Notes under the pieces: model-generated
Seen by the model: only the letters and a program-made list of their open reading frames with translations
What the model was told of the DNA's origin: nothing
Database searches by the model: none
Translations under genes and position numbers: made by a program
Assembly (NCBI GenBank): GCA_029718625.1
Contig: CM056376.1
Location: 94,531,945-94,595,944, forward strand
Source: Synaphobranchus kaupii
Lineage: Eukaryota; Chordata; Actinopteri; Anguilliformes; Synaphobranchidae
Direction: 5' to 3'
Length of the DNA: 64,000 nt
In this document: positions 30,617-42,957 of the stretch, in pieces
How positions within the stretch are numbered: position 1 is the first letter of the stretch
Layout: the number at the start of each line of letters is the position of its first letter

Positions 30617-31581
30617 AGGGTAAGTTCGCTATTTTGGACCTTGGACCCTATTTGCGGTCCGTCTTCCATGAACCTGACCCATGAAGTCCATTTTTTCGCT
30701 GATCGGTCCAGTATTGAGTTCGGTAAAGATTTCCTGTAGGCTCTCACTGGGCTACAATAGAAGTCAACGGGGCAATTAGAAATGTTCGATAAATGTGCTT
30801 TCATGTACAATAAATGAGACGGGAAGCTCAGGGTGTATTGTTACCGGTCTCAGTATGCTCTCCTGTGAAATGTATCTCAATCCGAACATTTTTACGTGCT
30901 TGGCATGGCTTGGAAGTAAGCATTTCTCTGTTGCTTGTTTTCGCTGCTCCCGCGGAGTACTATGTGTCGGGGGTAGGGGAGCGGGAAGGTGTGCCGGCCG
31001 TTTACGAAACTATCTAGTTGAGCAGTCTGCGTTTGTTTACCTGCAGCAACGTAGGCTACAATTTCCACAAAAAAACTTGTATGATGGATGACTATAATGA
31101 TTACGAAGACGAAGAATTCGATTTTGACTGACGTTACTCGCTACAGATTTGAGCCAGAATACACGGACACGGAACTACAAGAGATGGATGATAAGAGAGC
31201 AAGAGAAGAGAGAGAGGCTGAAGTTGCGCAGGTAATGTTATCCGAAGTCAGTGCGAGGTAGTGCGGTCGGAGAAATAGTTCTGTTTCAAATGGAACTGTT
31301 GTTTCAACGTTCGGTTTGCGTTTGCGATAGCCTACATTTCACAGGAGAGCATACTGAGACCGTAAGAATACACACTGAGCTATAAAAGCACATTTATCGT
31401 TGTTTTTCCATAACATTTCTAATTGCCCCGTTGACTTCTATTGTAGCCCAATGAGAGCCTACAGGAAATCTGTACCGAATTCAATACTGGACCGATCAGC
31501 GAAAAAATGGACTTCATGGGTCAGGTTCATGGAAGACGGACCGCAAATAGGGTCCAAGGTCCAAAATAGCGAACTTACCCT
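30617..31581. mobile_element. 965-bp TTAA-flanked Kolobok-like element with about 250-bp terminal repeats
   Basis: The ends are AGGGTAAGTTCGCTATTTTG and its complement, flanked by TTAA (30613-30616, 31582-31585). The inverted arms extend about 250 bp, down to CATTTCACAGGAGAGCATAC and its complement. The centre (31084-31232) keeps a coding remnant described separately. TTAA duplication with GGG-type ends is the Kolobok pattern; piggyBac also uses TTAA and is the alternative. Confidence 0.8.
31084..31232 (+). pseudogene. Remnant of a P2X7 C-terminal-domain-like transposon ORF
   Basis: From the ATG at 31084 the + strand reads an acidic MDDYNDYEDEEFDFD, then a stop. After a frame change it continues RYRFEPEYTDTELQEMDDKR and AREEREAEVAQ up to a GT at 31233. 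Fish repeat proteins annotated as 'P2X purinoceptor 7-like' have a similar acidic start and YRFEPEYT-EEL segment ahead of a cysteine-rich domain. This is from memory of the family. Here only the first part survives. Confidence 0.45.
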
Positions 31582-32412
31582 TTAACTTTCCACAGACATA
31601 TCTACCTTGTACATAAATATGTTTACAGGTTACATTACTGTGGTTTAAACAGGTAATCATAGATTACCTGTTGTTGTAATTGTTTAATTACAACTGGTTT
31701 GGTGTGATAATGATATCACTTTAACTTCTAGATATTGTCTGCCCATAATAGTGTGCAATAGTGCCAGTGTCTATCTATATAACTTGTGGAAGAACCAGCT
31801 GCCCCAACATCCTCATATTGAACTAAAATTATTTTCTGTTTTAGAGAAACTGCAGTTCAAACCTCAAAACTATATTAAGTTCCTTCTGGAATTATTGGCA
31901 CCCTTCATAAAGACAAGCACAAAAAAAAAAACACCTTTAATTGAGGCATAGATAAAAAAAGAATTGTTAATCAAAAAAAAAAATTGGAACAATACTAAGT
32001 ACAAAATCAACCATTTTATCAACTTGTTATTACATATTGGAATATCCCCATTGTATCTTGTTTTCTTTATTGGTAGTATCACAAAAAGACTACTGCAAGA
32101 TAGACCAGCAGAGCATAAATATGCAAATCGGATTGGCAATGAGAACTGTCCTATCATGGCTATGTATTTAAGGTGAAAAAATCTGAGCAATCTGTCTTCA
32201 GCTATGGCTAGACCAATGGGTTTGTATCCCTCTATCTATTAGGCTGAAAAAGGGGATAGACTTCAAACCGAAATCAAACGGAAAGTTTTTGGATTAAGAA
32301 ATTAAAGGCTTTAACATATCCAGGTCTTAATGAAGACATGGGCATGACTCTTTTTTATGAACTGATATCTAGCAACTTATTGTCTTTTGCTATTCGATAG
32401 GCATCTACCCTT

Positions 32413-32472
32413 GTGTTTGTGTGTGTGTGTGTGTGTTTGTGTGTGTGTGCGAGCGCGAGTGTGTGTGTGTGA
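32413..32472. repeat. (GT)n microsatellite, interrupted
   Basis: GT-rich tract with internal GCGAGCGCGAGT interruption. Confidence 0.85.
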
Positions 32473-32703
32473 ATGAGTTAGCTCTTTACCATTTTTTTCT
32501 AGCCTTCCCCCAAGACCTTTGTCAATAATTCAATCAACTGATATTTTTGCAGAGGTGGAAATTCCAGGTTCAGAAAGTAAAAGTCCTCGCTAGTAATTTG
32601 TTCTAATCACCTGGATTTGCTAATTAGCCAGGAGGTAGAACTAATCAGTGAAATCAGCTGGCTGAGTTCATGGCTGGAAGAAAAAACGCCTAGTTGGACT
32701 TTC

Positions 32704-32820
32704 TTGGTACCAATGGTAATTTTTTGTTGGTGAAAGTGTGGCAACTGCAATAAGCCATAAAAATACAGTGGTGGAAACTCTGCCACACTTTCACCAACAG
32801 AAAATTACCATTGGTACCGA
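32704..32820. repeat. 117-bp near-perfect hairpin
   Basis: Arms 32704-32741 (from TTGGTACCAATGGTAATTTT) and 32782-32820 (ending TTACCATTGGTACCGA) are complementary with few mismatches around a 40-nt loop. It could be a small fold-back MITE or a structured transcript. No open frame is credible. Confidence 0.75.
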
Positions 32821-33591
32821 GTTCATTATGTAACATATTTAACTCCCTGGCGAAGGCTTTGCCAAAGACACCTTGGGACATTCATTCATTGAAATAAAAG
32901 CATTGCATTAAGTGTGTTCTAAAGAAGCGTGCTTTGATCTTTCTTTTCTGCATTATTACCCCAATACCAAAGAGCACCATCTATCATTATATGATTCCGT
33001 TGATATCTTTACAGGTAGCTTTATATATTATAAGTTAAAGAACAGTGAATTAAACATATTAATTTGCCCTACTCAAATGGTTCAATGCAATCGGTTTCCT
33101 CAAAACATTTTTGTTATACAGTGCAGTGGTGTATGTAGGCTATGAGGTTATATCTTTGCATAAATATTCCCTCACCCAAATAAAGATTGTGGTCCTACTA
33201 CATGGAAGCATTTTACAGGTTGAAAAAACTAGGCCTATAGGCATAAGGCATATTCTACCGTTTTTGGAAAAGATGTCAGTGTCCAGCTTTTAACATAGAA
33301 ATCACACAAGCTCACACTCCGGAATTTTAATTGATGATTCTTGTTGCTGCCACTTTTCTTCCAGTCATTGATTATGGGGACATTTTATATTCGCATGCTT
33401 CTGGAAAGTGTCTCAGTTCCATTGACATGATCTACCATGGTGCATTACGATTCATAACTAACTCTAAGGCTCTTACACATCACTGCACCTTATATGCCAG
33501 GGTTGGTTGGCCTGCTCTAGCCACACGCAGACTCAGCCACTGGCATATTTTTATTTATAAGGCGATCCTTGGCCTTTTGCCCCCCTACTTA

Positions 33592-35192
33592 CAGTCAAGC
33601 CGGAAAGTCTGCACACTCTTTTACCTTCTCCACGTTTTATTTACACAAAATAGCCCATAATGACAAAGTGAAAACAGGTTTTTAGACATTTGTGCTAATT
33701 TATTAAAAATCAAAATGTAAAATATCATATGTACACAAGTGTGCACACCCTTTGATATGACACCCAAAAGTGAGCTGAGGTGCATTTTGTTTCCACTGAT
33801 ACTGCTTGAGATGTTTCTACAACTTAATTGGAGTCCACCTGTGATAAATACAATTGATTGGACATGATTGGGGATTGCCAACACCTGCCTATATAAGGTC
33901 CCACAGTTGACAGTGCATGTCAGAGCAAACTCCAAGCCATGGGGTCAAAGGAATTATCTGCAGACCTCAGAAACAGGATTGTGTCAAGGCAAAGATCTGG
34001 AGAAGGGTACGGAAAAATCTCTGCAGCTTTACGGGTCCCAAAGAGCACAGTGGCCACCATCATTCATAAATGGAAGAAGTTTGGAACCACCAAGAATCTT
34101 CCTAGACCTGGCCGCCCGGCCAAACTGAGCAATCGGGGAAGACGGGCCTTGGCCAGGGAGGTGAGCAGGAACCCGAGGGTCACTCTGACAGAGCTCCAGC
34201 GTATCCTTGTGGAGATGGGAGAACCTTTCAGAAGATCAACCATCCAGGCAGCACTCCACCAATCAGGCCTTTATGGTAGAGTGGCCAGACGGAAGCCCCT
34301 CCTTAGTAAAAGGCACATCACAGCCCGCTTGGAGTTTGCCAAAAGGCACCTAGAGGACTCTCAAACCATGAGAATCAAGATTCTCTGGTCTGATGAAACC
34401 AAAATTGAACTTTTTGGCCTGAATACCAAGCGTCACGTCTGGAGGAAACCAGGCACCGCTCATCACCTGGCTAATACCATCCCTACAGTGAAGCATGGCG
34501 GTGGCAGCATCATGATGTGGGGATGTTTTTCAGCAGCGGGAACAGGGCGACTAGTCCTGAATCAGAGGGAAAGATGAATGCGGCTAAGTACACCAAGATG
34601 CTTGAAGAAAACCTGCTCCAGAGCGCTCTGGACCTCAGACTGGGGCGAAGGTTTTACCTTCCAACATGACAACGACCCGAAGCACACAGCCAAGAGAACA
34701 AAGGAGTGGCTTCGGAGAAAGTCTGTGCATGTCCTTGAGTGGCCCAGCCAGAGCCCAGACCTGAATCCAATTGAACATCTGTGGAAAGAGCTGAAAATGG
34801 CTGTGTACCGACGCTCCCCATCCAACCTGACGGAGCTTGCAAGGATATGCCAAGAGGAATGGGCAAAAATGTCCAGAAACAAGTGTGCCAAGCTCGTAGC
34901 TTCTTTCCCAAGACGCCTTGAAGCTGTAATCGCTGACAAAGGTGCAGCAACCAAGTATTAGGCTAAGAGTGTGTACAGATATGTGTACAGATATGTAACC
35001 CCTAAATAACCTATTTTTGTCAGTAAAATAAAATTGCATATTTTCTAAAAACCTGTTTTCACTTCGTCATTATTGGCTATTGTGTGTAGATGTTTGAGGC
35101 AAAAAATGAACTCAATCTATTGTAGTATAAGTCTGTAACGTAATAAAACGTGGAGAAGGTGAAAGGAGTGTTCAGACTTTCCGGCTTGACTG
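33592..35192 (+). mobile_element. Nearly complete 1.6 kb Tc1-like transposon
   Basis: The terminal sequences CAGTCAAGCCGGAAAGTCTG and its complement are flanked by TA (33590-33591, 35193-35194). It carries a DD34E transposase reading frame (33939-34961) with two frame breaks. It sits inside the L2 LINE, whose frame is restored when the element is removed. It appears younger than the other Tc1 relics in the window. Confidence 0.9.
33939..34961 (+). pseudogene. Tc1-like transposase, two frame breaks
   Basis: The first part (33939-34574) begins MGSKELSADLRNRIVSRQRS, has the paired-like DNA-binding region, the GRPAKLSNR AT-hook-like linker, LWSDETKIELFG with the first catalytic Asp, and HGGGSIMMWGCFSAAGTGRL. 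About 34562 the frame shifts: the usual [20 protein letters not shown] appears in another frame. About 34650 it returns to the first frame as [14 protein letters not shown] (second Asp) and [20 protein letters not shown] (final Glu), ending GAATKY. The two shifts compensate. The normal length is about 340 aa. The element could not make a full transposase without correction. Confidence 0.9.
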
Positions 35193-35713
35193 TATGTTCA
35201 TATCTTAGCAGGACTAATGCAGGTGGATATTCTTTGAGGTCTCAGGATCTCATGCTTTTATCTGTCCCCTTAGTACGGACAGAAGTAGTTACTTTGCTCC
35301 TTCAACCTGGAACAGGTTGGAACTCCCTGCAAAACAAAATTTAAATAGAAACACGTGTCTCACTAAATGTTTTTAAAAGGTTTGTTAGAGATATGGAGGC
35401 AGCTTCCTTGACCTGCTTATGTTTTTGATGATGTCTATTACCTGTGATTTAGGTGCATTTGACTATTAATTAATGATCTTTCTTTTCTTATGCTTTAACT
35501 TGTTAAATGTTGTCTGTCTGTAACTTTGTTGTGACTGCTACCAATTTTTGGTCAGGACACTCTCGGAAATGAGATTTTTAATCTCAAGAGGTATCTCCTG
35601 AATAAATAAAGGTTAAATAAAAAATAAAAATAATTTTTTTTGGTCAGGACACTCTTGGAAATTAGATTTTTAATCTCAAGAGGTATCTCCTGAATAAATA
35701 AAGATTAAATAAA

Positions 35714-36901
35714 ATTTAAAAAATAATAAGTCACCAAGTGCTACGAGGCTCGAGCGCCTCTGCTGGAGAAAGGCACACAGTGGTCTCAGCTGAAAACGGT
35801 AAACAAACCGCTTTGTCCGCCGTACGGCGTAAACACGGGGATAGTGAGCAGGTTGGTTCGGCCAAAATATTACAAAATATCTTACTTGCCATATGCATTT
35901 TTTTTTTACCTCGAAAACGTAGGCGACAAACACGTGGATGAGAAATTAGTCTGAATAAGCCAGTTCACATGTCGGTTATTAGCTACACTTAGCCTAACTT
36001 ACTGTAACAGTAGCCTACGTAGTAGCCTATAGCCTACCTTTCGTCCACCTTGGTCGCCATAGGAAATGCAATTCAAAACTAACCCGTTGACCGATTTGAA
36101 ACCACCGGAATTATATGTCGTTGTAGTGCTATCTATATCATACCACTAACTGAACAGTATTGTCATATATTGTCAAAAAAATCTCGATGGTTTGCAAATG
36201 ACAGCTACATGAACTGGCCGTTACAGTTGTTGAGAGAGATTAAAATAAGTAACCTACTTTGTTGTCAAAGGTATGGGGTCCTCACCTGTGTTTTGGCCGG
36301 GATCTCCGATGTATTATTATATAGGTCAGCAGTATGCTGCTTAAAAGGAAGTAGCCTACAGTAGCCTAACCTACAGCTGTTCGTATTCACCAGCGTTATA
36401 GTTCTGTGGTTTTACCCCCACTCGCTCACTGGTTTCCAAAAACAATTCCACACGTCACATCCCCGGCTTCGCTTCCAGAAAACTAGCCTGTAGTCTGCGC
36501 TATATTCAGATATAGCACGGCGTAAGTGAACAGTAGGTCCATTCATTTCACAGCAGGATACCCTATATTGTTCAATTTGCTGTCTGCATTTCATTATGTT
36601 TTCTATTATTTCAATCAATGCAAATTATGTAAATACATGTTGTATCGGTACTACCAGCAAACACCATAGGCTACATCTTCTGCGTCAAGCTTCAACATTC
36701 AGTAGGCTAGCCTACTGCATAATTTTAGTTGATTTGTTGTGCTATATTTTCAATAGAAATATCCCAAAGCAAAAGCAATATTTCCTAGGTATGGAGGTAC
36801 TTCAAACTATGGGCTACATCATGCGACTTTCTCTGGCCTTCTATTAAATCTTAATCCAATTAAGAAAAATAATGATTCGGAGTAGCCTACAGCCTAGGCT
36901 A
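35714..36901. other. Intergenic, no gene seen
   Basis: Rich in TAGCCTAC-type short strings. Open frames are short and look random. Confidence 0.5.
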
Positions 36902-38585
36902 CAGTGCCCTCAAGAATTATTGGCAACCCTGGAGCAAGAAAGGCTATAAACATATCTGTCGGTTATGAGCATGACCTTATACTCAAAATATGAGAAAAAT
37001 CAAATCTTTAATTTAGGAAAATATATAAAAAAGAAAGAAAAAAAATTATTTTCTCCCAGAAGAAAACGTCAATTATTGATAGCGCTATTAATAGTTAATA
37101 AAACCTAATTGAAGTACATTTCCAGTCATATTTAGCATTTTTTTAAGCAGACATAAGTCTTTAGGAACTAGTATAGGCTAGTCATTCTCAACTTCCAGTT
37201 TCAGTTTTTAAATAACTTTATTGATTATCATTTCATAGAATAAATTTTAAAATGACATACATACAAACCAAAACATACATACATTTACTAACAACAAAGC
37301 CATTTGATTATATCATGATTTCATTCCATTCAAATTCAGTGTTTTTTTCGTTTAAGGTCTATAGTACTGGGGTAAGATGAGGTGACAAAACAGGCCAAAA
37401 CCCCTTAGGCCGTGACTGAATATGATCCCTGTCCCCTGTCCATTCAGACCCCTGCCTACTATGTGCCCTGTCCCCTCACTTTGCAAGCAATTTGTGAAAG
37501 GAATCCTGCAAAACTCTTTCCAAACTAGTGAGGAAGTAGATTGTAATATTCTTTTTATTTTTATTGAGAATATCAATCAGTTCACATATGACGATGGTTA
37601 CAAAGTGTAGATTATGAGTGAAAATAGAATTAACAAAAATAAAACGGCAGTAGTTTGTAATATGTCCCACTCTTGTACTACAAGTTCCGGTTTACTTCCT
37701 GAAATTGTCAGATGAGTGCACAGTTCTGTGGATGAATGTTCTCTCGAATCCCTTCAACAAAATCGCGGAAATAAGGGTTTTATCCTGGGATTTTAAGTGC
37801 ACCCATTTGTGAGAAAAAGTCGCCCACTCAAACTTTTTGATGAAGTTCACTCAAATATGCGCCCTCAAAGGGATGAAGGGATCACATTCGGTCACAGCCT
37901 CAGTCATCCATGAACATGGGGAAGATCAGAGAACACAAATTAAATGAGACAAAGGTTGTTTACCTTCATAAATCAGGCAATGGCTATAGAAAAATAGCTT
38001 AATGTCTGAAACTACCCATTTCCACATTAGGGCAATAATTAAGAAGCAACTGGAGCTGTGATATATTTGCCTGGAAGTGTGTATTTTGCTCCCATGCAGT
38101 GAGGAAGATGGTTCAAGAGACAATTAACATTAGAGAATTGCAGAAGTTGGTTGCATCCTGGGGTCACCAAGTCTCCAAAAGTACTATTAGATGCAACCTC
38201 TATGGCAGTAAGCCATTTAAAAGGCTTGCCAGAAGAAAGCCTCTGCTGACATCATACAATAAATATAAGCGCCTGGAGTTTGATAAATGTTACCGGAATT
38301 TAGATTGGAACTGGAACTGGAACTGGGTGCTATAGTCAGACAAGACTAAAATGGAGCCTTTTGGCAATAAATACCAAAGGTGGGTTTGGTATTTAATAAG
38401 AGACATAGTTATGCAGAAGAGAGCCTTATCCCCACTGAGAAGTATGGTGGTGGATCTGTGATGTTGTGGGGCTGTTTTTCCTCCAAAGGCCCTGGGAACC
38501 TTGTTAGGATACATGGCATCATGGACCCAAATATCATGAGATCAAATATCATTTAGACCAAAAATATGGCTGCGTCTGCCAGAAG
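36902..38585 (+). pseudogene. Degenerate Tc1-like element with transposase remains
   Basis: It starts CAGTGCCCTCAAGAATTATT followed by GGCAACCCTGGAG, a known fish Tc1-type terminus. Transposase remains lie at about 37920-38560: a helix-turn-helix region, then KLVASWGHQVSKSTIRCNLY, KRLARRKPLLTSYNKYKRLE and, after a short GGAACT repeat and stops, a GGGSVMLWGCFSS-like segment. It is cut off near 38585 by the next element. 37180-37690 looks like unrelated inserted sequence. Confidence 0.65.
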
Positions 38586-38594
38586 GCTAAAAGT

Positions 38595-39895
38595 GGAAAA
38601 AAGATGTTACTTTGAAAGAGGGTTCATTATTGAGGCACATATGGCAGGAGCTTCAGTCACAAAGACTGCTCAACTGGCTAGTGTTTCAATAGGATAGGAT
38701 TCAATCTGCATTTAGATCTATGGGAAAGACATCAGTAAATACAACCCCTGGCAAAAATTATGGAATCACCACACTTAGAGGATGTTCACCCAGTTTTTTT
38801 TTTTTTTTCTCCTCAACATTGAGTGATTCCATAATTTTTTCCTCTACTTGATCTGGAAAAAAAACATACCATTAATTAAAATAATTGAATTTCATTTGTT
38901 TGAGGCATGTTTCACAAAGCCAGAATATTCAGCTATTAAACAAAAATAGTTTTGTGTCATATCTGTAATTTGTTTATTTGCTACGAAGTAAAAACCTGGG
39001 AAAAAAATCCTCTAAGTGTGGTGATTTTTGCCAGGGGTTGTAAGATCGGAAATTGTGGTCAAAAGTGCACATTAGATGACTGCGATGCTCGTGCATTAGT
39101 GCGATATATAAGAAAAAACAGAAGAGCAACTCTTCCTCAGGTGACTTGAGAATGTCAATGCAGGATGTGATCTGTCAGCAAGAACAGTCCGTCGACAACT
39201 ACATAGAGAGGGATATTATAGTAGGGTTGCAGTGCATAAAACCCTCATTACAAAGACAAATACACAGTTGAGAGTTCAGTGGTGCAAAAACCATAGGCAG
39301 AGATGTGGAAAAAGTGATATGGTCAGATGAGCCATCCTTCACCATATTCTCGACAAGTGGGCGAGTGCATGTGTGGTGTACACCAAGAGAACGGTACAGG
39401 CCTGAATACTTGACCCCTACAGTGAGGGGGTCCGGTGCCTGTTATGCTGTGGGGGGCATTTTCCTGGCATGGTTTGGGTCCACTTGTCTTGAGGGAAGGG
39501 TCACTGCAAATCAATACAAAGTGATTCGTAGTGATCATCTTTATCCTATGATGAAACATTTCTATTCTTATGGGAGTGGGCTCTTCCAGGATGACAATGC
39601 CCCCATGCACATGGCACCAGGGGCCACTGAATAGTTTGGCGAGTATGAAAATTATGTGAATCATTCTATGGCCTTCAGTCACAAGATTTCATCCCAATTG
39701 AACACCTATGGGAGATTTTGGACTGACGTGTTAGACAGCGCTCTCCACCACCAACATCAAAACACCAAATGAGGGAATCTTTTCTAAGAATGGTGTTCCA
39801 TCCCTCCAGTAGAGTTCCAGAGACTTGTAGAATCTATGCCAAGGCGCATTGAAGCCGTTCTGGTGGCTTGTGGTGGCCCAACACCTTACTAAGAC
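38595..39895 (+). pseudogene. Second degenerate Tc1-like transposase
   Basis: A helix-turn-helix part is at about 38600-38700 (ERGFIIEAHMAGASVTKTAQ). After a nested MITE, catalytic-region pieces follow: VIWSDEPSFTIFSTSGRVHV and FQDDNAPMHMAPGATE, then IPIEHLWEILD-like text in another frame. It ends near RIEAVLVACGGPTPY. Multiple stops and frame changes show that it is dead. Confidence 0.7.
38742..39040. mobile_element. 299-bp TA-flanked MITE
   Basis: The ends CAACCCCTGGCAAAAATTAT and, inverted, GATTTTTGCCAGGGGTTG lie between TA at 38740-38741 and 39041-39042. Non-coding, inserted in the Tc1 pseudogene at 38595-39895. Confidence 0.85.
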
Positions 39896-39899
39896 ACTT

Positions 39900-42800
39900 T
39901 ATGTTGGTTTTTCCTTTAATTTGTCACCCTGTACATAATCTTAAAAATAAAACTTATCTTAAAAATAAAACTTTTTGCATTAAAGATTTATTTTTCCTTT
40001 GATCAATGGTATCACAATTAAACGATATAATTAATTTTTTTCTGAGCATAGAACACATCTGATAAACAAGACAATTTAATCCGGTTAAAAAATAAATAAA
40101 TAATTTTGTGCTCATTGAGTTTGGAAATAATTCTGGTGTGCACGGTGAGTAGGTCTATATTTGCCAGAAAATTGAACAAACCACAATTTAGTAATACATT
40201 TAGATGTTGGAAAAGTTATTTATTCTAAGAAATGTACAGTATAGAAAATACTTCGGCATTTCCAAAATAATCTGCCAGTCAGATATGAACGTGTAAACTT
40301 CACATTAAAAATGAAAAGTACATGTTTATTTTTGATGCCACCATACTACTGAGGTAAATGTCAACTGTTAAAAACAAAATCAACCAGACATCACATTTAT
40401 ATTAAAACAAGTCAAAATATACAAAATTTAAAGAACAAATAAATATGATTCACATTAAATCCAATCTAGTCGTTTCACTAGTGCAGACAAACCAGACGAC
40501 AGCAGAGGAAAAATTAAGAGTAAAACTGACCTCAGGCTTTTGGACACTGCACCAGTGTCAAGAGACTGTATAAAACAACTTCTGAGACCAGTAAATGTAA
40601 GCCATCCCTCATACACGGACAGCAGGAGAGAGGACTGCTTATATGTATTGCTTACAAGGAATCAGCATACAAAAAAAAATCTGCACTGCCTTGTGGGACA
40701 TCAGTAGCCTAAAGATCTACTCTCTTCACTCAGGGGCAATTCACCCCCAGTTAACTTCCCAATCTGCTCCTCTATATATATAAAAAATAAAATAAAAAAA
40801 AACCCATAAAAACACCTACCCAAAGCTTTTAGCTCGCCACGCTGTTCTAGCATTGCACTTCTAACACAAAACCATGTGACCGCTTAAAGTTCTTACACCT
40901 GGTTCATGGCCACCGTGCTGTACGATAGGAAGGCATGCGTCTCTACAGCTGACCTGCCAGGAGCACTATGTACAAAGCCCTTTACTGTTGACCAACAAAC
41001 AACTAAAGTTCACCAAGCTTTCCAGGTTGACTGCAATAACTTTACTCACTGTGGCTCGTCTACCCACACCTCCATGCAGTTTTATAAAAAATACAGACTA
41101 CACACACCAGGTTCTGATAACTGAGCTAGTGTGCCACATCAAGGACCTGGTTTTTGTGTCTGCACATTTTGGCACAGACACGTTAATGCCAAGGTTACCA
41201 TAATAAAGATGACTTAAGGCCTGTTCTGTCAAAAATCTAACTAGAGGACAACTTGCATGTAGCCTAGAGCACAGGAGGATAAGGGCTGGGTGTTGGCGGT
41301 GTGGTGGGAAGGTCTGGTGTCTGCCAGCGGCTGGCTCTCTGAGGTAGATTCACTTGTGGCTGTCACCAGACCCCTGGGTCCATACTAAGAGATGAGCACT
41401 GACCTGACACGGGGGAGGGGGGGCAGGGTTTACAATGTACACAGCAATGGGGAAGAATTAGTGACACTTGTAAGAGCTTTCAGATGGACATGTTTGAACT
41501 ACTAGTATCCACAGGTTCAAGAGCTCCTGATGAAGAAAGCCATATTAGTGGGATATCAGGAATGCTGTAGAGAAGAAGCTCTATGAAACAAAAAAACAAA
41601 AGAAAAAATACCGTCAACGACGGGGCTATCAACATACGCAGTTTTCTTTCCAGATGTTTCGTAAAACAATATCATACTTACAGAAATACAAAAATAAAAA
41701 AACATGGAAGTTCAGCACTTGTATAAATTCACACTACCACAGTTAAAACATGCTGTATTGCAACATCATACAGTTTGTGTTTGACAGAACTCAAACAGGC
41801 CAACTCAGCTCACCAGTAAGGTGATGTTTCCCGGTGTCTCTCCAGCAGACTGCAGATCACTCACACTCACACGTACACGCACACACACAATCCAGCAGGA
41901 CATTGGCAGCCATTGCTTAATGGAGAGGATTCACGTCACAAGCTGAGGTGAGTGTATCCATCACGGTTGCAACTGTATTTCTCACATGACGCTTCTCCTT
42001 CAAATAAGTAATTCATAAAAATACCCGTATTAAAATGCTGCACCCTGAGGATTTCATTCACTGTGTGGAAGAAGGGAAGCTTTCACATGCAGAAATATTT
42101 CAGTTTTCAAACAAGTTCAAGTCCTACTGAATAGAAAAAAATAACTTTGTTTTAATCAACTTACTACTGTTAATCACAGAAATATTCAATAATCCTATTG
42201 TACAAATATCTACAAATGGATTACCAATAGGATACATCCATTCAAAAACAGTAAAAAAAAATAATAAATTGAACTCAGCATCCAAACTTAAATCAGTTTT
42301 TTTTTTTTTTTTTGCCTTTCATTGGCTACTTGCTAGTTCATCAGGGTTCATTCTTACACTTTTGACCACAGGAAATGAAGATCTTGCCAAACATTGTTTC
42401 GATACAGGTTGATTCTAATGCAAGAAAAAAATGGATTGTGAATTGTGTATTTGTGTGTGTGTGTGTGTGCGCATATTTAAAGTACCTAGAAATATACAAG
42501 ACACATGGGTACAGAAAAGTCCAGAGACGGAAGTAAACTAATGTGTACTTTACATACTTGTGGAACTAAAAGCACCAACTAAAAGGCCACATATTTGGAG
42601 ACAAACTTTCCAGTGCAGAGCCATGGAAGAGCTGTGCTCTCTGCAAGTCTATATAATGGAAGACATTCTCATAGAAAAGGCAGCGCTGAGGAACACATAT
42701 AGAATGTACCTGTACTAAACTGAAAAATATGCTTTAATTAGAAGTGGAAATGGACAGAGAACCTGAAAAGAAACAAAAATCACACCTTCCTGACAAATGT

Positions 42801-42957
42801 TTTCTTGCAGACAGCAATTAATCTTCTGTCCTTTTCACAGGTCTACAAAATCTAAACTATTTACACATACATTCAACAAGAAGACCAAAGGCAACTGGAA
42901 GCGGCCGGGACATTTCTACCATTTTAAAGTACCCTTTTTTTTCCCCTTACACCTGAG
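39900..42957. other. Intergenic / distal 3' flank of CECR2, no gene seen
   Basis: AT-rich and mostly unique in appearance, with no transposon I can name and no conserved frame. It may include a long 3' UTR of the - strand CECR2 gene, but no boundary can be fixed. A T-run lies at about 42298-42313 and a (TG)n tract at about 42453-42468. Confidence 0.45.

Larger units (their letters stand above)
31582..33300. other. Intergenic, with Tc1 debris and a hairpin
   Basis: Around 31880-32300 a GGAATTATTGGCACCCTTCA string and following text resemble the end of another Tc1-like element. A (GT)n tract lies at about 32413-32472 and a long hairpin at 32704-32820. No gene is seen. Confidence 0.4.
33300..35713 (+). 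mobile_element. L2-type LINE 3' end, split by a Tc1 element
   Basis: Before the insertion, 33331-33590 reads LPVIDYGDILYSHASGKCLS and, further on, LYARVGWPALATRRLSHWHI then KAILGLLPPYL. After the insertion, from 35195, the frame resumes CSYLSRTNAGGYSLRSQDLM and TGWNSLQNKI, then stops. This is the C-terminus of an L2/CR1-like reverse transcriptase ORF. The 3' tail CTCGGAAATGAGATTTTTAA ... CCTGAATAAATAAAGG is present at 35560-35615 and repeated at 35641-35713. The copy is 5' truncated. Confidence 0.8.

Noticed and set aside
33939..34961. Host gene with a DNA-binding and integrase-like domain
   Set aside because: It is bounded by terminal inverted repeats and TA duplications and has frame breaks: a Tc1 transposase, not a domesticated gene.
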